Below are positions 34,152 to 45,556 of a stretch of 64,000 nucleotides of DNA, piece after piece. Under the pieces are notes generated by a model that saw only the letters and a program-made list of their open reading frames with translations, did no database searches and was not told the DNA's origin. Both the position numbers and the translations under genes were made by a program. Source of the DNA: Narthecium ossifragum (Eukaryota > Streptophyta > Magnoliopsida > Dioscoreales > Nartheciaceae); assembly GCA_963920575.1 (NCBI GenBank), contig OY986972.1, positions 8,258,010 through 8,322,009 on the forward strand. The letters run 5' to 3'. Numbering within the stretch: the first letter of the stretch is position 1; every line of letters starts with the position of its first letter.

Positions 34152-35239
34152 TGTTAGCCCAGATATTGTTTTGATGATGTCAATATATATTTGATGATAA
34201 AACAATGATTTAATATTATTATCCCTTAATTTGGAAAGCATTTAAATCATATCTATTGAGTTTTGTACTGACGGTCGATGCGACGGACGATGCATGGATC
34301 GACCGTGGGATATGGCGGTTGATGGAAGGATCGACCGCGGAAGCTGACAATGGGAATATAGGCGACGGTCGATGTCACGGTCGATGGGACGGTCGACCGT
34401 GAGGTGTGACGGTCGATGGACCGATCGACCGTGGCCTATGTGACTTGACTCGAAGGAGCGACGGTCGATCGGTGCATCGACCCTGGGAAGAGGTTTTCGC
34501 AACAGAGCCTGACGGACGATGTCACGGTCGATGGGACGGTCGACCGTGAGGAGTGACGGTCGATAGGCGGATCGACCGTGCGGTGCGACGGTCGATTGGT
34601 GGATCGACCGTGGCTCAAGAAAGGCTGGCGGACGATGTCACGAACGATGCGACGGTCGACCGTGAGCCCAGAAACTAGCCGTTAAAGAGCCGTTGCAGGA
34701 GAAAGAAATAGCCGTTGGGAGGCTATTTGGAGGGGTTGGAGGCTTAGCTATATAAGAGAAAGTCCAGCTAACTTGCCAGGGACTTAGAGGGAGCTAAGGG
34801 ATTATTGTAATAATATTCTAGCAAGTTTCTATCTCTTATTAGTGAGCTAAACCTTGTAAAACTACTTCAAGTGTGAAGTAGACTTTGAGAGAGAGATCCA
34901 ATAGTGAGATTGGAGAGATTGTAAGGTTACCAAGCACCCGTAAGCTTGGTGGATAGGTTGCCAAGCACCCGTAAGCTTGGTGGAAGCTTGTAAGAGGTCT
35001 TGCAAGTAGTGGAACCCCAAGGAGGCCCTTGGGAGAAGTGGACGTAGGCATGGTTGGCCGAACCACTATAAATATTCTGGTGCAATCTCTCTAACTCTCC
35101 TCTATCCTTCTATTTATATGCTTAAGTATCTACTCTTATCATTGCAAGCATATTACTTGATTAGACTCCTCCTACTCAGTTTTCCTTAATTGATTTTATT
35201 GTTTAAAGCCTAAGATAAGCCCCCCGTCTTAGAGCTTCA
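34152..35239 (+). mobile_element. E5 5' LTR
   Basis: TGTTAGCCC to GAGCTTCA. U3 has a dense palindrome array (34270-34666), then a CTATATAAG TATA box at 34748-34756, followed by a leader with a twice-repeated CCAAGCACCCGTAAGCTTGG. Confidence 0.93.
34270..34666. promoter_or_regulatory. E5 U3 palindrome array (GACGGTCGAT..GATCGACCGT)
   Basis: Nine or so modules, each an inverted pair such as GACGGTCGAT and GGATCGACCGT with 5-8 bases between. They can fold individually or with neighbours. The TATA box lies about 80 bases downstream. The same array is at 37145-37540 in the other LTR with four point differences. Confidence 0.7.
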
Positions 35240-35241
35240 AT

Positions 35242-35253
35242 TGGTATCAGAGC
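35242..35253 (+). promoter_or_regulatory. E5 primer binding site (iMet)
   Basis: TGGTATCAGAGC, two bases after the LTR end. Confidence 0.93.
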
Positions 35254-35303
35254 AAGGTCTCTATTTTTGTGGTGCAACAACCCATAGAGGATCCTAAATC
35301 AAT

Positions 35304-36356
35304 ATGGAAAACATGGAGGGACAATCCACAAATAGGCCACCATACTTCAATGGTTCAAATTATACATATTGGAAGAATAGAATGGAAATATTTGTAAAAT
35401 CCATGGATTATGAAGCATGGATGACTATTGAGGATGGCCCAACTATTCCTACCAAAATTCATGAAGGAAAGAAAGTGCCTAAGGCTAGAAGTGATCTCAC
35501 CCGTACTGATTTGAAAAATCTCCAAGTCAATGCCAAAGCCAAAAATTTCTTATTTTGTGCCCTTAACCCTGATGAATTTAATAGAATTTCAGCTTGTAAA
35601 TCAGCTAAGGAAATATGGGAGAAGCTTGAGATAACTCATGAAGGAACTAGCCGAGTAAAGGAGTCTAAGATTAGCATGCTTGTTAATGACTATGAGTTAT
35701 TCTCTATGAAGGATGATGAAAATATAAATGAAATGTTTACTCGCTTTACCAATATTATAAATGTTCTTGATTCTCTTGGTAAGAGCTATACTAATGATGA
35801 GAAAGTGAGAAAGGTTCTTAGGTGTCTACCTAAGTCATGGGATCCCAAGGTGACGGCAATCGAAGAAGCTAAAGATTTAACCAAGCTGTCCCTTGATGAG
35901 CTAATGGGTTCTCTCATGACATATGAGATGAACATGGAGAGGAGCAATGATGGAGAAAAGAAGAAAAAGAAAACCATTGCTTTCAAGTCAACATACAAGG
36001 ATTCATCCGACTCAAGCGATGAAGATGATGATGAGGAAATGCAAAAGATTACAAGGAGAATCCAACGAATCATCAAGAATCAAGGAAAGAAAAATTCCAA
36101 AGGTGAAAAAGGAAAGCCCTCTTCTTACTTAAATAAAGTTACTTGTTATGAGTGTAGGAAGCCCGGACATTACATGCCGGATTGTCCAAAGCTCAAATCT
36201 TCAAAGAAGAAGAAGAAGGCCAAGGAAGAAAGTGACTCGACCTCTACCTCCGAAGAAGAAGAAGAGAAAGAAATTGCAAATCTTTGTCTTACTGCCTTCG
36301 AAATAAAAGAAAACAAAATTGACAAGTGGAGGCACAAGGTATTTAAAGGAGGATAA
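35304..36356 (+). CDS. gag: E5 Gag protein (copia type)
   Basis: An intact 350-codon frame; the ATG is the first after the primer site. The N-terminal part matches copia Gag: PPYFNGSNYTYWKNRMEIFV (residues about 11-30), a DELMGSLMTYEMNM-type UBN2 end (about 205-218), then a very charged linker (KKKKKT, SSDEDDDEE) and one CCHC zinc knuckle CYECRKPGHYMPDC (about residues 287-300), followed by lysine and glutamate runs. It stops soon after the knuckle, where an autonomous element would enter protease. Gag forms the particle that packages the RNA; here it is the only product. Length fits a copia Gag domain. No lesions seen, so it may be expressed. Confidence 0.92.
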   Translation: MENMEGQSTNRPPYFNGSNYTYWKNRMEIFVKSMDYEAWMTIEDGPTIPTKIHEGKKVPKARSDLTRTDLKNLQVNAKAKNFLFCALNPDEFNRISACKSAKEIWEKLEITHEGTSRVKESKISMLVNDYELFSMKDDENINEMFTRFTNIINVLDSLGKSYTNDEKVRKVLRCLPKSWDPKVTAIEEAKDLTKLSLDELMGSLMTYEMNMERSNDGEKKKKKTIAFKSTYKDSSDSSDEDDDEEMQKITRRIQRIIKNQGKKNSKGEKGKPSSYLNKVTCYECRKPGHYMPDCPKLKSSKKKKKAKEESDSTSTSEEEEEKEIANLCLTAFEIKENKIDKWRHKVFKGG

Positions 36357-37012
36357 CATTTTGGTTTAAAAGGTAATGGAGGTATGTCTTAATTTTCGAT
36401 ATATGTCTCCTCCATTACATCTTCTTATTCCATTTTTTTTTGAAATTTCATGTTTAAAAATGGTTTAAGAAAGTCCTTTATGAGAAGATTTGATTATTTT
36501 TTTTACAAATGACCATTTTGATTGTAAATCTTCATTTGGTATATTGTTTTGAGATGATTTTAAAACTTTCTATTTGTTTCTATTAAGAAAAGCCTTTGTT
36601 TGATTCTTCTCTCCCCCTCTACCAAATCTTTTTGATAATGTCAAAGAGGGAGAAATATTGTGATATTGTGATATCAGTTTTTGAAAGCTCTTAAAACCTT
36701 ATATTCGAATATTTGAAATCTTTTAAGGCTCTTAAAACCTTATATTCGAATATTTGAAATCTTTTAAGGATTTACTGATGATTTAATCAATGTTCAAATA
36801 TCATGGTTCTATACAAAGAGGTACATATGTCATATTTTGCACTTTCACATCTTTTGACCTATAATCAAGCCTGATATATCCTTTTAGTGACATATGACTT
36901 GCATGCCTCAATGAAATTAACTTTAGAACATATTTTATGAGGTAAATGTATGCACAAATTAAGAGGGAGCTTTCAAGGTTTTATCATCACAATTTAAAGG
37001 GTTGCCATCATC
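36357..37012 (+). other. E5 non-coding region after gag
   Basis: AT-rich, no frame. A direct repeat of about 47 bases at 36688-36778 (GGCTCTTAAAACCTTATATT twice). It probably carries packaging or polypurine-proximal signals, which I cannot identify. Confidence 0.6.
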
Positions 37013-37025
37013 AAAAAGAGGGAGA
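37013..37025 (+). promoter_or_regulatory. E5 polypurine tract
   Basis: AAAAAGAGGGAGA directly before the 3' LTR. Confidence 0.9.
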
Positions 37026-37026
37026 T

Positions 37027-38117
37027 TGTTAGCCCAGATATTGTTTTGATGATGTCAATATATATTTGATGATAAAACAATGATTTAATATTATTATCCC
37101 TTAATTTGGAAAGCATTTAAATCATATCTATTGAGTTTTGTACTGACGGTCGATGCGACGGACGATGCATGGATCGACCGTGGGATATGGCGGTTGATGG
37201 AAGGATCGACCGCGGAAGCTGACAATGGGAATATAGGCGACGGTCGATGTCACGGTCAATGGGACGGTCGACCGTGAGGTGTGACGGTCGATGGACCGAT
37301 CGACCGTGGCCTATGTGACTTGGCTCGAAGGAGCGACGGTCGATCGGTGCATCGACCCTGGGAAGAGGTTTTCGCAACAGAGCCTGACGGACGATGTCAC
37401 GGTCGATGGGACGGTCGACCGTGAGGAGTGACGGTCGATAGGCGGATCGACCGTGCGGTACGACGGTCGATTGGTGGATCGACCGTGGCTCAAGAAAGGC
37501 TGGCGGACGATGTCACGGACGATGCGACGGTCGACCGTGAGCCCAGAAACTAGCCGTTAAAGAGCCGTTGCAGGAGAAAGAAATAGTCGTTGGGAGGCTA
37601 TTTGGAGGGGTTGGAGGCTCAGCTATATAAGAGAAAGTCCAGCTAACTTGCCAGGGACTTAGAGGGAGCTAAGGGATTATTGTAATAATATTCTAGCAAG
37701 TTTCTATCTCTTATTAGTGAGCTAAACCTTTGTAAAACTACTTCAAGTGTGAAGTAGACTTTGAGAGAGAGATCCAATAGTGAGATTGGAGAGATTGTAA
37801 GGTTACCAAGCACCCGTAAGCTTGGTGGATAGGTTGCCAAGCACCCGTAAGATTGGTGGAAGCTTGTAAGAGGTCTTGCAAGTAGTGGAACCCCAAGGAG
37901 GCCCTTAGGAGAAGTGGACGTAGGCATGGTTGGCCGAACCACTATAAATATTCTGGTGCAATCTCTCTAACTCTCCTCTATCCTTCTATTTATATGCTTA
38001 AGTATCTACTCTTATCATTGCAAGCATATTACTTGATTAGACTCCTCCTACTCAGTTTTCCTTAATTGATTTTATTGTTTAAAGCCTAAGATAAGCCCCC
38101 CCCCTCTTAGAGCTTCA
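37027..38117 (+). mobile_element. E5 3' LTR
   Basis: Near identical to 34152-35239. Differences include CGGTCAATGG, GCGGTACGAC, one extra T in CCTTTGTAA and a longer C run near the end. Confidence 0.93.
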
Positions 38118-38122
38118 ATTCC

Positions 38123-38761
38123 TACTGGTTCTGGTTCTTGGTTTCCTCCCAGCATATTTGGTTGATATTCCCAGCGTGGTCGGTTGAGAAGAGAAGGATC
38201 CCTTGGGGAATCGATAGGGGTTATGGGACCCCGTGGCATCCTTTAGACTTAGGCGGAGGAACGACACTGTTGCTGTTCCCTTTCCTTTGTGAGTGACATA
38301 GCGTAGAACCCTACTGAGCAAGCTTTGTTGCTCACTCCTACCTGGGCTGTATCGGCGATGCAGGTCGATGCAGTCCCTTCTCTTTCAGGTTGTTGCGGTG
38401 TTGGAGGCGGCACTCCCCTTGGTGGTGCGTGAGATCGAGGATATCATCAGTTTATTATATTCAATTGATGTACAGCTTTAAATGTATAAATTGTAATTTG
38501 AAGGAGAAATATATTTGTATTCCATTTGATGTAAATTTGATCAGAGATTGTTGTACTAGATGACTTGAATCATTATTATATCTTTTTAAAGTTAAATTGT
38601 ATTATGATTTGATGATAGGATAGTTTAAATTCTTTGTGAATATTTATAATCATGCACCAGGTTTTAAAGTGATGTTCAAAGGGGAGGCTCTCGCCGTTTG
38701 ATTTAGAGTTTAGGACCCTCACGTCTCGATCCGAATGGGTTTTCTGGGTCGGGGCGTGACA
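38123..38761 (+). mobile_element. E6 5' LTR, second part
   Basis: It continues LTR-E after E5 and ends GGGTCGGGGCGTGACA. About 375 bases at its start are absent from the 3' LTR (deletion near 45287). Confidence 0.88.
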
Positions 38762-38764
38762 ACT

Positions 38765-38776
38765 TGGTATCAGAGC
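38765..38776 (+). promoter_or_regulatory. E6 primer binding site (iMet)
   Basis: TGGTATCAGAGC three bases after the LTR end. Confidence 0.93.
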
Positions 38777-41700
38777 AGGCTGTAGGTCCCAGGGATAGGA
38801 TTAAGCTTGCGGTTAAGATTTTGAGTGTGGAATGGGATAGTTCTAGGTCTAGAACATCCTTGCATGTCTGTTTGCGATTGTGTGTGACATGCTTATTTAT
38901 CTGTTTGCTGTTGTGTTTTGCTGCTTTCCGGGTTGCGTCATGACGTCTCAAGGGAAGATGTGCATGCGCACCGGTGTCGTCCGTTCCCTCGCCTGACAGT
39001 GTCTCCCCCCGTGCTGGAGATGAGCGAGTAGGGAATAGGATGTGTCGCCTTTATTCTCTTGGAATCCTGAGAGGTGGACCCGTAGTGGTCCAGGGACAAT
39101 GTTGGAGATCCTTCGACAGTAGAGGACTGATTGAAGGAGGTGACCCGGATCCCGGATGTTTTTGACATCCTGGAGTATCGCTTGCTTGGGAAGCTGTTGT
39201 TTTCTTGCCTTCCCAGGAAGCGACTCGTAGTGGCGCTTGTCGGGGCCACTATGGACACTGTTGGTTGTGTGTTGGGAATAGTTCGCGTACTGTTCTCTGG
39301 CATCTACCCTTGGAGGGTGGTGCGGTTGGGAGTACCCTCCTCTGGCTCTGGGTACTCGCACCACGTGGCGACACGTGGGTTGGCTGGTTCATCTGGCTCG
39401 GTAGGCTAGCGCGACAGCAGGGTGCACCCAGGACTGTGTACTAGCTACTGAGACAGGTGACTTGAGGGTTGACACCAGGCAGTTGGGCGGTGGTCGTGGT
39501 GAGTTTCGGGGTTGTCGTTCCTGCTTCTGGGGAACGGCAAGGTAACCGTTGGCAGAGGCAGTGGTTTCAGCATCAGCGACAACCGTGGCAGCAGCAGCGT
39601 CGTACCGGTTCTTTGAGAGGTAGCCTGGGCCGCCGTACTGAGAGGTGTTCCACCGGGTGCTCGAGTGCTAGCCGTTGTGGGTCTTTTCCGCCGACGGTGC
39701 TGGTTGCGAGGGACGCTGGGCGTTTTCCGCAGAGCAGTCGGGCGTGACACACGACGTGGGCCAGAGCGGTGGACTAGTGCCTCAGTTAAGGCAGGTACCT
39801 TGGGCAGACGCGGGAATTCAGATTCCCGATGGTAGCTTCAGCAGCAGCCAGTTTCAGAGCCGCCAGCTTCGACTTTCAGCTTCAGCCTTCAGCTTTCGGA
39901 GCTTCTCGCAGCTTGCGATTTCTTTGTGGCTCTGGGTTTTTCCCCTTGTGACTCGTCCCTGTGTAGCCGTGCCGGCTTGGGACTGGAGTCGGGTGTGGGT
40001 TTAGGAGTAGCCACTGATTGGGACAAGAGCTTGGGTTGGTTGCTCTTGTCGGGGCGTTCCCTAGAGGTTGGAGACCTCTAGGTGTCCGTCGCCCGCGTGT
40101 GGTACACGTTGGGGTTCGACGGCTTCCTCGGTTGCGTCGGTTGGCCACGCACCGGGTTGTGCTTCTTTTGCCGTGAGAAGGTGTCGTGGGTACACCTGGC
40201 GGCGTTGTTTTGCTCTCGTTGAAGATCGCTGTTTGGCGATCCTTCTGCTCGTCGAGAGCTGGGGTTTGTTCACCGGCTCGTGGTGAACTTCCTCCCCGTT
40301 GTTTTTGAGGGTGCTCTGGAGAGCAGCTTCCCCTCGCATTTTGTTGTTGTTGTTTGTGCAGCTGTCCCTTCTGAAGAGCTTTCTGATTGTCGCCTTCGCG
40401 GGGCACCGAGTTCGAGGTCGAGTTTCCTTTGGGCAGTCTTGAGCGTTGCGAGATCGCACGTGGATGCTAGCAGTATTTGGAGAGTCGAGGACTCAGTCGG
40501 TCAAGTCAGTAGCTCGGGACTTCTTTCACCCAGTTGTGTTACCTCGGAGTGTGTTCCGGTTCTCGTTGTGGATGGTCTCCCCTATAAATGCATAGACTTC
40601 AGGAAGCTGGACGGTGTTGCTGCACAGAGTATGTGCCCGATGCATTGTAACGATGATGGATTGGCAGTTGAGAGACTCGTCGACTCTTTCAGGGTTTGAC
40701 CTTCGCATCGGCTACACCAGTTGAGGATTCGGGATTGCGACATCCCGGGGACAACCTTCCTTACGAGGTATGAACTGTGCGAGTTCACAGTGATGCCGTT
40801 CAGTCTGACGAACGCACCAGTAATCTCCACAGATGTGATGTGGAGAATCTTCAGGCCGTATCCTGACCAGTTGCAGTAGCGTCGTCGACAGCATCATATC
40901 TACTGGCGCGTTGAGGAGGAGCACCAGTGATATTTGGCGTTTGCATCACAGCTGCCGAGGGTGTATCGGCGTTATTTGGCTCCCAGCGCGAGGTGTTGGC
41001 CTTCAGAGGCAGGTTTCAACGAACGGGCAGTCTCAGCGGCAGACATTTCAGTTGATTCAGCTGAGCTCGACACAGATGTGCAACGGCAGAGGTCTGAGAC
41101 GATATTCGAGATTCAGTAGAAGCATCTCCAAGATTGCGGGACCGTTGACCAGAGTGGCCAGGGGACTGGAACTTTTGCCTTAAAGTCACTGCGTCAGTGC
41201 CTTTAAGGGTAATAGCCACCAGCAATTGCCAGAGAGGCTAGAGCAGATTTGGCAGATTATCAGCTCATCGGAGATGGACAGTCAGTTGGATCGGGTTTCG
41301 AGGATCAGATTCCAGATGACTTCCTCTTTGGTGGTTGCAGCATCCCAGCTCCCCCCGCCAGAGTGGTGTAGACCCAGGGTATATATATCCGGAGCTCGTG
41401 GAGATCCATGTTGCGGTTGGTACCGGGCACGTGACTGAGAGCTGGACAGCATCAGCAGACCGCAGATTGTGCTTCGTTAGCAGTGTTGCAGATCTGGCGG
41501 ATCCATAGCAGCCCCTTCCAGTAACAGAGTGGGAGCGGAAGCACACCGTGGCGGACGTCATCACCAGATTGCAGGAGGCAGCTGAGAGGAGTATCTTCCT
41601 TGTTGGAGTTTGCCTTCTTCAGCAGCCATCAGTCCAGACGGATGCAGTACCATTCGAGGCATAGTACGGTAGTTCGGGCCGTTCTTTTGATTACTCAACA

Positions 41701-43123
41701 GAGGTTGTTGAGTCACCATCCCCCATTCCAGACGTCATCAGACAACCCTCAGAGAGATTAGCACAGAGCAGACGAGAGAGCTACTCAGGTCAGAGGCGAT
41801 GATCTATGGAGTTCTCAGTTTCTGGCAGAGTGTTTCTGAAGATTCCTTCGCACAGAGAATTAGTCGGAGTTGGCAGAGAGCAGAGGCCATATGAGGTGGA
41901 GGCCGAGGCAGCCCTACTCCGAGAGTCTGTACCAGGACCATGACGGCGTGGAGCGATGACGACATCGAGCCTATAGAGATTCCTGACGGCATTAGCAGAC
42001 AGTTGATTGTACTCCAGAGGTGGAGTAGTAGGTCCAGAATTGCACGAGGACATCCTACGTGAGGTTCACTCCTCTCCTATTGCTGTTCATCCAGGAGGCA
42101 TGGAGGTGTATCATGAGTTTCGTCATCAGCTCGGTTGACACCAGATGCAGAGATCAGATTCAGGGATCAGATGCAGAGATCAGACTCAGGACCAGATGCA
42201 GAGATCAGATTCAGGGATCAGATGCAGAGATCAGATTTAGGACCAGATGCAGAGATCAGATTCAGAGGCCAGATTCAGAGACCATATGCAGAGGTCAGAT
42301 CAGCACATATACCATATGTGATGAGTATGTGTGCCACATAGCAGTCCACATGTCAGAGAGGTGATCAGATGGCGTGATGCTTCAGTTTTCATCACTCCGG
42401 AACATGATTCCAGGATCACAGACATATTCCAGTACAGCTCTTAGGAGCCGATGATCACATCGTTGACTTCCAGCACAGCATCTCACGGTACAGACGGGCA
42501 GACGTTCAGAGAGGACCATTCAGATCCATGGTGACGTGCTTAGAGCACGCGTTATTGATGCAGACGTCAGCCGACCAGAGCACATCCTCATGGCGGAGTC
42601 TGCCTACTTTTGCAGTTGACGGCTCAGCACTAGCATTGCACCTTTGAGGTAGACAGGTTAGTGCAGATCAGGTCAGAGGTGACAGCCGTTAGAGTTCACA
42701 GCTGGCACCAAAGAGTTTGCTTACAGATCAGATCTATTCACGCACTTGTCAGTGGCGTGTTCTACTGTCACATGTTCGGTGTTGAGGAAGTACAGTCGGT
42801 ATCAGTCCTCCATGATCAGACACGACGACATCATAGTCGAGGAGGACGTCGCCTACATAGAGCAGCTAGTGCAGATTGCGGGCGGACGAGAGCAGAGGCT
42901 GAGAGGCAGATCGATACCGTTGGTGATGATCAGATAGAGGCATGATGGTGCAAAGGACTTGACGTGGGGGCAGGAGGATCGTGTGCGTCGGGAGTTTCCC
43001 CGACTGTTCACCCCAGCAGGTAGTTTCCCTTGTGTGGGCGTTCGTGCCACTAGGACTAGTTGATTCTTCTTTTCCGGCCCTACCCTTGAATTTCGGGACG
43101 AAATTTCTTTAAGGGTAATAGGT
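38777..43123 (+). pseudogene. E6 interior: ghost of a Tekay/Del gag-pol
   Basis: The only clear coding trace is a reverse transcriptase relic at about 40585-40880: fragments that spell CIDFRKL, DLRIGY and [10 protein letters not shown], with bases missing between them. A gag start may survive at 38940. Elsewhere only words rich in CAGA and GACC remain. Many small deletions, not just stops, have destroyed the frames. A polypurine-type end GAATTTCGGGACGAAATTTC leads into the 3' LTR, as is usual in this lineage. Long frames on the minus strand here are chance frames in GC-rich sequence. The state of this region is at odds with the young LTRs. Confidence 0.75.
42135..42300 (+). repeat. CAGATGCAGAGATCAGATTC tandem repeat
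   Basis: Units of about 16-18 bases (CAGATGCAGAGAT and CAGATTCAGGGAT) alternate for about 165 bases in the E6 interior. Confidence 0.85.
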
Positions 43124-45556
43124 TGTGAGGACCCGAACCTCCAACCCGGTCCGACCGCGTTAGGTCGAGGGTCTGGATTTGTGGTTTGGCTCGGTTGGCC
43201 TTGGGATGCGATCGGCTGATCGCATCGCTGTTTTTGACCCCAGGGGCATTTTGGTAAATATGCTCCCTGGTGGTCAGTTTCACACCCGCGTTGCACACAC
43301 TGACCTTGTTTGTGTTAGTGTTTGTTTAGAATGGCTAGGTGGGCCCGGATCGGAAGATCCCGGCTCGGGCACGCAGAAGCCTACTTTTGGGCAGTTGGCG
43401 GCCCGTGAGCGGTCACCGCTATCGATCGCTCGACCGCTATCGATCGCTCGACCGCTATCGATCGCTCGACGGCTATCGATCGCTCGATAACTATCGATCG
43501 CTCGACAGCCTACTTGGATCGATCCAGGTACTGTGCAGGGCAGTTGAACCTGCGCAGAGTTGTTGGACTCGCGGAGGGCAGGTGATCTCCTTCGTCCTCC
43601 TTTGTCAGGAGAGGTCTTCTCCTTCACCCTCTCCCCCACCTTCCCCGGCCTTCCTTCTCCTTCACTTCTCCCTTCTCCTTTCTTCCTTCCTTCTTTCTTC
43701 TTCCCGCGATGCCCTGTTTCCCCTGTTCTGGCAGCCACCTTTCCCACTCCCGTTCTCCCTCCTCCGACCACCTTTTTGGGAGCTTGAAAGCTTGTTGGAT
43801 TCGTGGCAACGAGAGGAAGACTCCTGGTGTGGTGTGGAACCTCGTTGGTGGCTGATTTGCGAGGGATCAATCGAGGAATGCGCAGTCCGGTAGGTGTTCT
43901 ACCTACATGAGTTAATTAATGGGTTTCGTTAGATCTAGCCGTTAGATCTTGATGAATTTGTGTTATTAGATGCATGTGGCCTAGTATAATTACTGATATA
44001 AGTTTCATGAACTTTGGTTAAGATTTCAGTAGGATTTATGCATGATAAATCTCGGATTTTCGATTTTCTGCTGTTCTTGAAGAACAGCCGGCTTGCGGCG
44101 AGTTTTCCGGCTTGTACATGCATGATCTTGGATTTTTATGAGAGATAAGAGTTGTAGATCTGTGAGTCTACTTTCAAACCCAATTGATTTCATATTTTTC
44201 TGATTTGTCTACGAGTTTTGGTGATTTTTATACAAAACTGTGTCAGAGCAGAGTTGCTGATGAATAGTGCCACGGATGATCCGTGGATCAACCGTCGCGG
44301 TCTCCACGGTCGACCGTGAGGTCTCCAAGGTCGACCGTGAGGTCTCCAAGGTCGACCGTGACCCCGAAAAATAGCGAAATAACCTCTCACGGTCGATCCG
44401 TTGATCGACCCGTCAACCTTAGATTTTTCACGGTCGATCCGTTGATCGACCGCCAGCCTTGAATAGTGTTTTTTGTGGATTTTCGATGTTTTATCTTGTT
44501 TGACTCTTCGGGATTCATGTGATTGGTATTCCTAGAGATCTCGATGGCTAGCATGTTCTAATTGGTTGTTTTTAGATGACTAATTGTTTGATTTTCGGCA
44601 TGTCTAATTAGGTATAAATCATCCTTGTTTAATTAGCAATTAATCACATGTCATGCTTATTTATATGTATATTTAGCTTGTGGTTGAACCAAGGGGGTTG
44701 TGCCCCTTGGGATGTTTAGCTAATTAAATGGCAGAGGGTGTGCCTTAAATGTGGTTGATTATTATCTGTGTGGCCGGGGTTGTGCCCCCGTTGTAGAAAT
44801 TGCTTGCTAACGGTCCGTGGGCGCCGTTATAATATTGTATAATTGTAGTTTAAACCTTTATCTGCTTTATGCATGTTTACCCTCCGGCAAGCTTGACGCT
44901 TCGCCTAGCCCGTGTATGTTGTCTTGGCATATTGTTGCATGCTGCTATTCCTGTATCTCTGTGCTTGAGCATTGCATGCATCTGTTTGCATTAGAAGCAT
45001 CAGGCTAGGTGGTAGACGATGGTTTCGATCGTTGTTCCGGGGTTCTCGGGTAGCCCGGATCTAGCCCTAGGGCCGGGGTTTGGGTAGCCGAGGATTAGGA
45101 CGTGATTGTCGTCAATGATCATGTTGATATCATTCGAGGATTATTAGGTAGTCGGACTTGAATATTATATTGTTTGAGGTTTAGAGGTCGTATCGGTTCT
45201 CCAAGGCCAAGTGCTAAGGATGGTTGTCGATGTCCCTGACGCGTGTCCCCAGGCAGTGGTTTCCTGCTGGGTAAAGGGTATTCCTGTTTATATTGAAGGA
45301 GAAATATATTTGTATTCCATTTGATGTAAATTTGATCAGAGATTGTTGTACTAGATGACTTAAATCATTATTATATCTTTTTAAAGTTAAATTGTATTAT
45401 GATTTGATGATAGGATAGTTTAAATTCTTTGTGAATATTTATAATCATGCACCAGGTTTTAAAGTGATGTCCAAAGGGGAGGCTCTCGCCGTTTGTTTTA
45501 GAGTTTAGGACCCTCACGTCTCGATCCGGATGGGTTTTCTGGGTCGGGGTGTGACA
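43124..45556 (+). mobile_element. E6 3' LTR (LTR-E)
   Basis: TGTGAGGACCC to GGGTCGGGGTGTGACA, then TSD TTACA. It lacks the segment equivalent to 38123-38500. It carries the five-unit array (43419-43508) and the second palindrome zone (44271-44453). Confidence 0.92.
43419..43508 (+). repeat. 18-base tandem array, five units (3' LTR of E6)
   Basis: Five units on CTATCGATCGCTCGACCG, exactly 90 bases. One more CTCGACCG unit than the 5' LTR. Confidence 0.9.

Larger units (their letters stand above)
34147..38122 (+). mobile_element. E5: gag-only copia-type element (TR-GAG-like)
   Basis: A complete element of 3,966 bases between target duplications ATTCC (34147-34151 and 38118-38122). LTRs of 1,088 and 1,091 bases differ by roughly 8 substitutions and a few indels by eye (under 1%). 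It has a primer site, one open gag gene, a non-coding region of about 650 bases and a polypurine tract. No protease, integrase or reverse transcriptase is present and there is no room for them. This is the layout described in plants as TR-GAG. It must rely on an autonomous relative. Confidence 0.93.

Noticed and set aside
34242..34618. Minus-strand frames rich in DRPIDR and SHGRS repeats
   Set aside because: They are translations of the U3 palindrome array and recur in the other LTR; no domain.
34270..34666. CRISPR-like array
   Set aside because: Regular short palindromes with unique spacers look like one at first sight. But units are inverted pairs of uneven spacing in an LTR duplicated at 37145-37540, in a plant retrotransposon; no cas genes.
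39400..41560. Long overlapping frames in the E6 interior as host genes
   Set aside because: Frames overlap on both strands in GC-rich sequence, show no domain, and the region lies between primer site and purine tract of E6 with a reverse transcriptase relic on plus.
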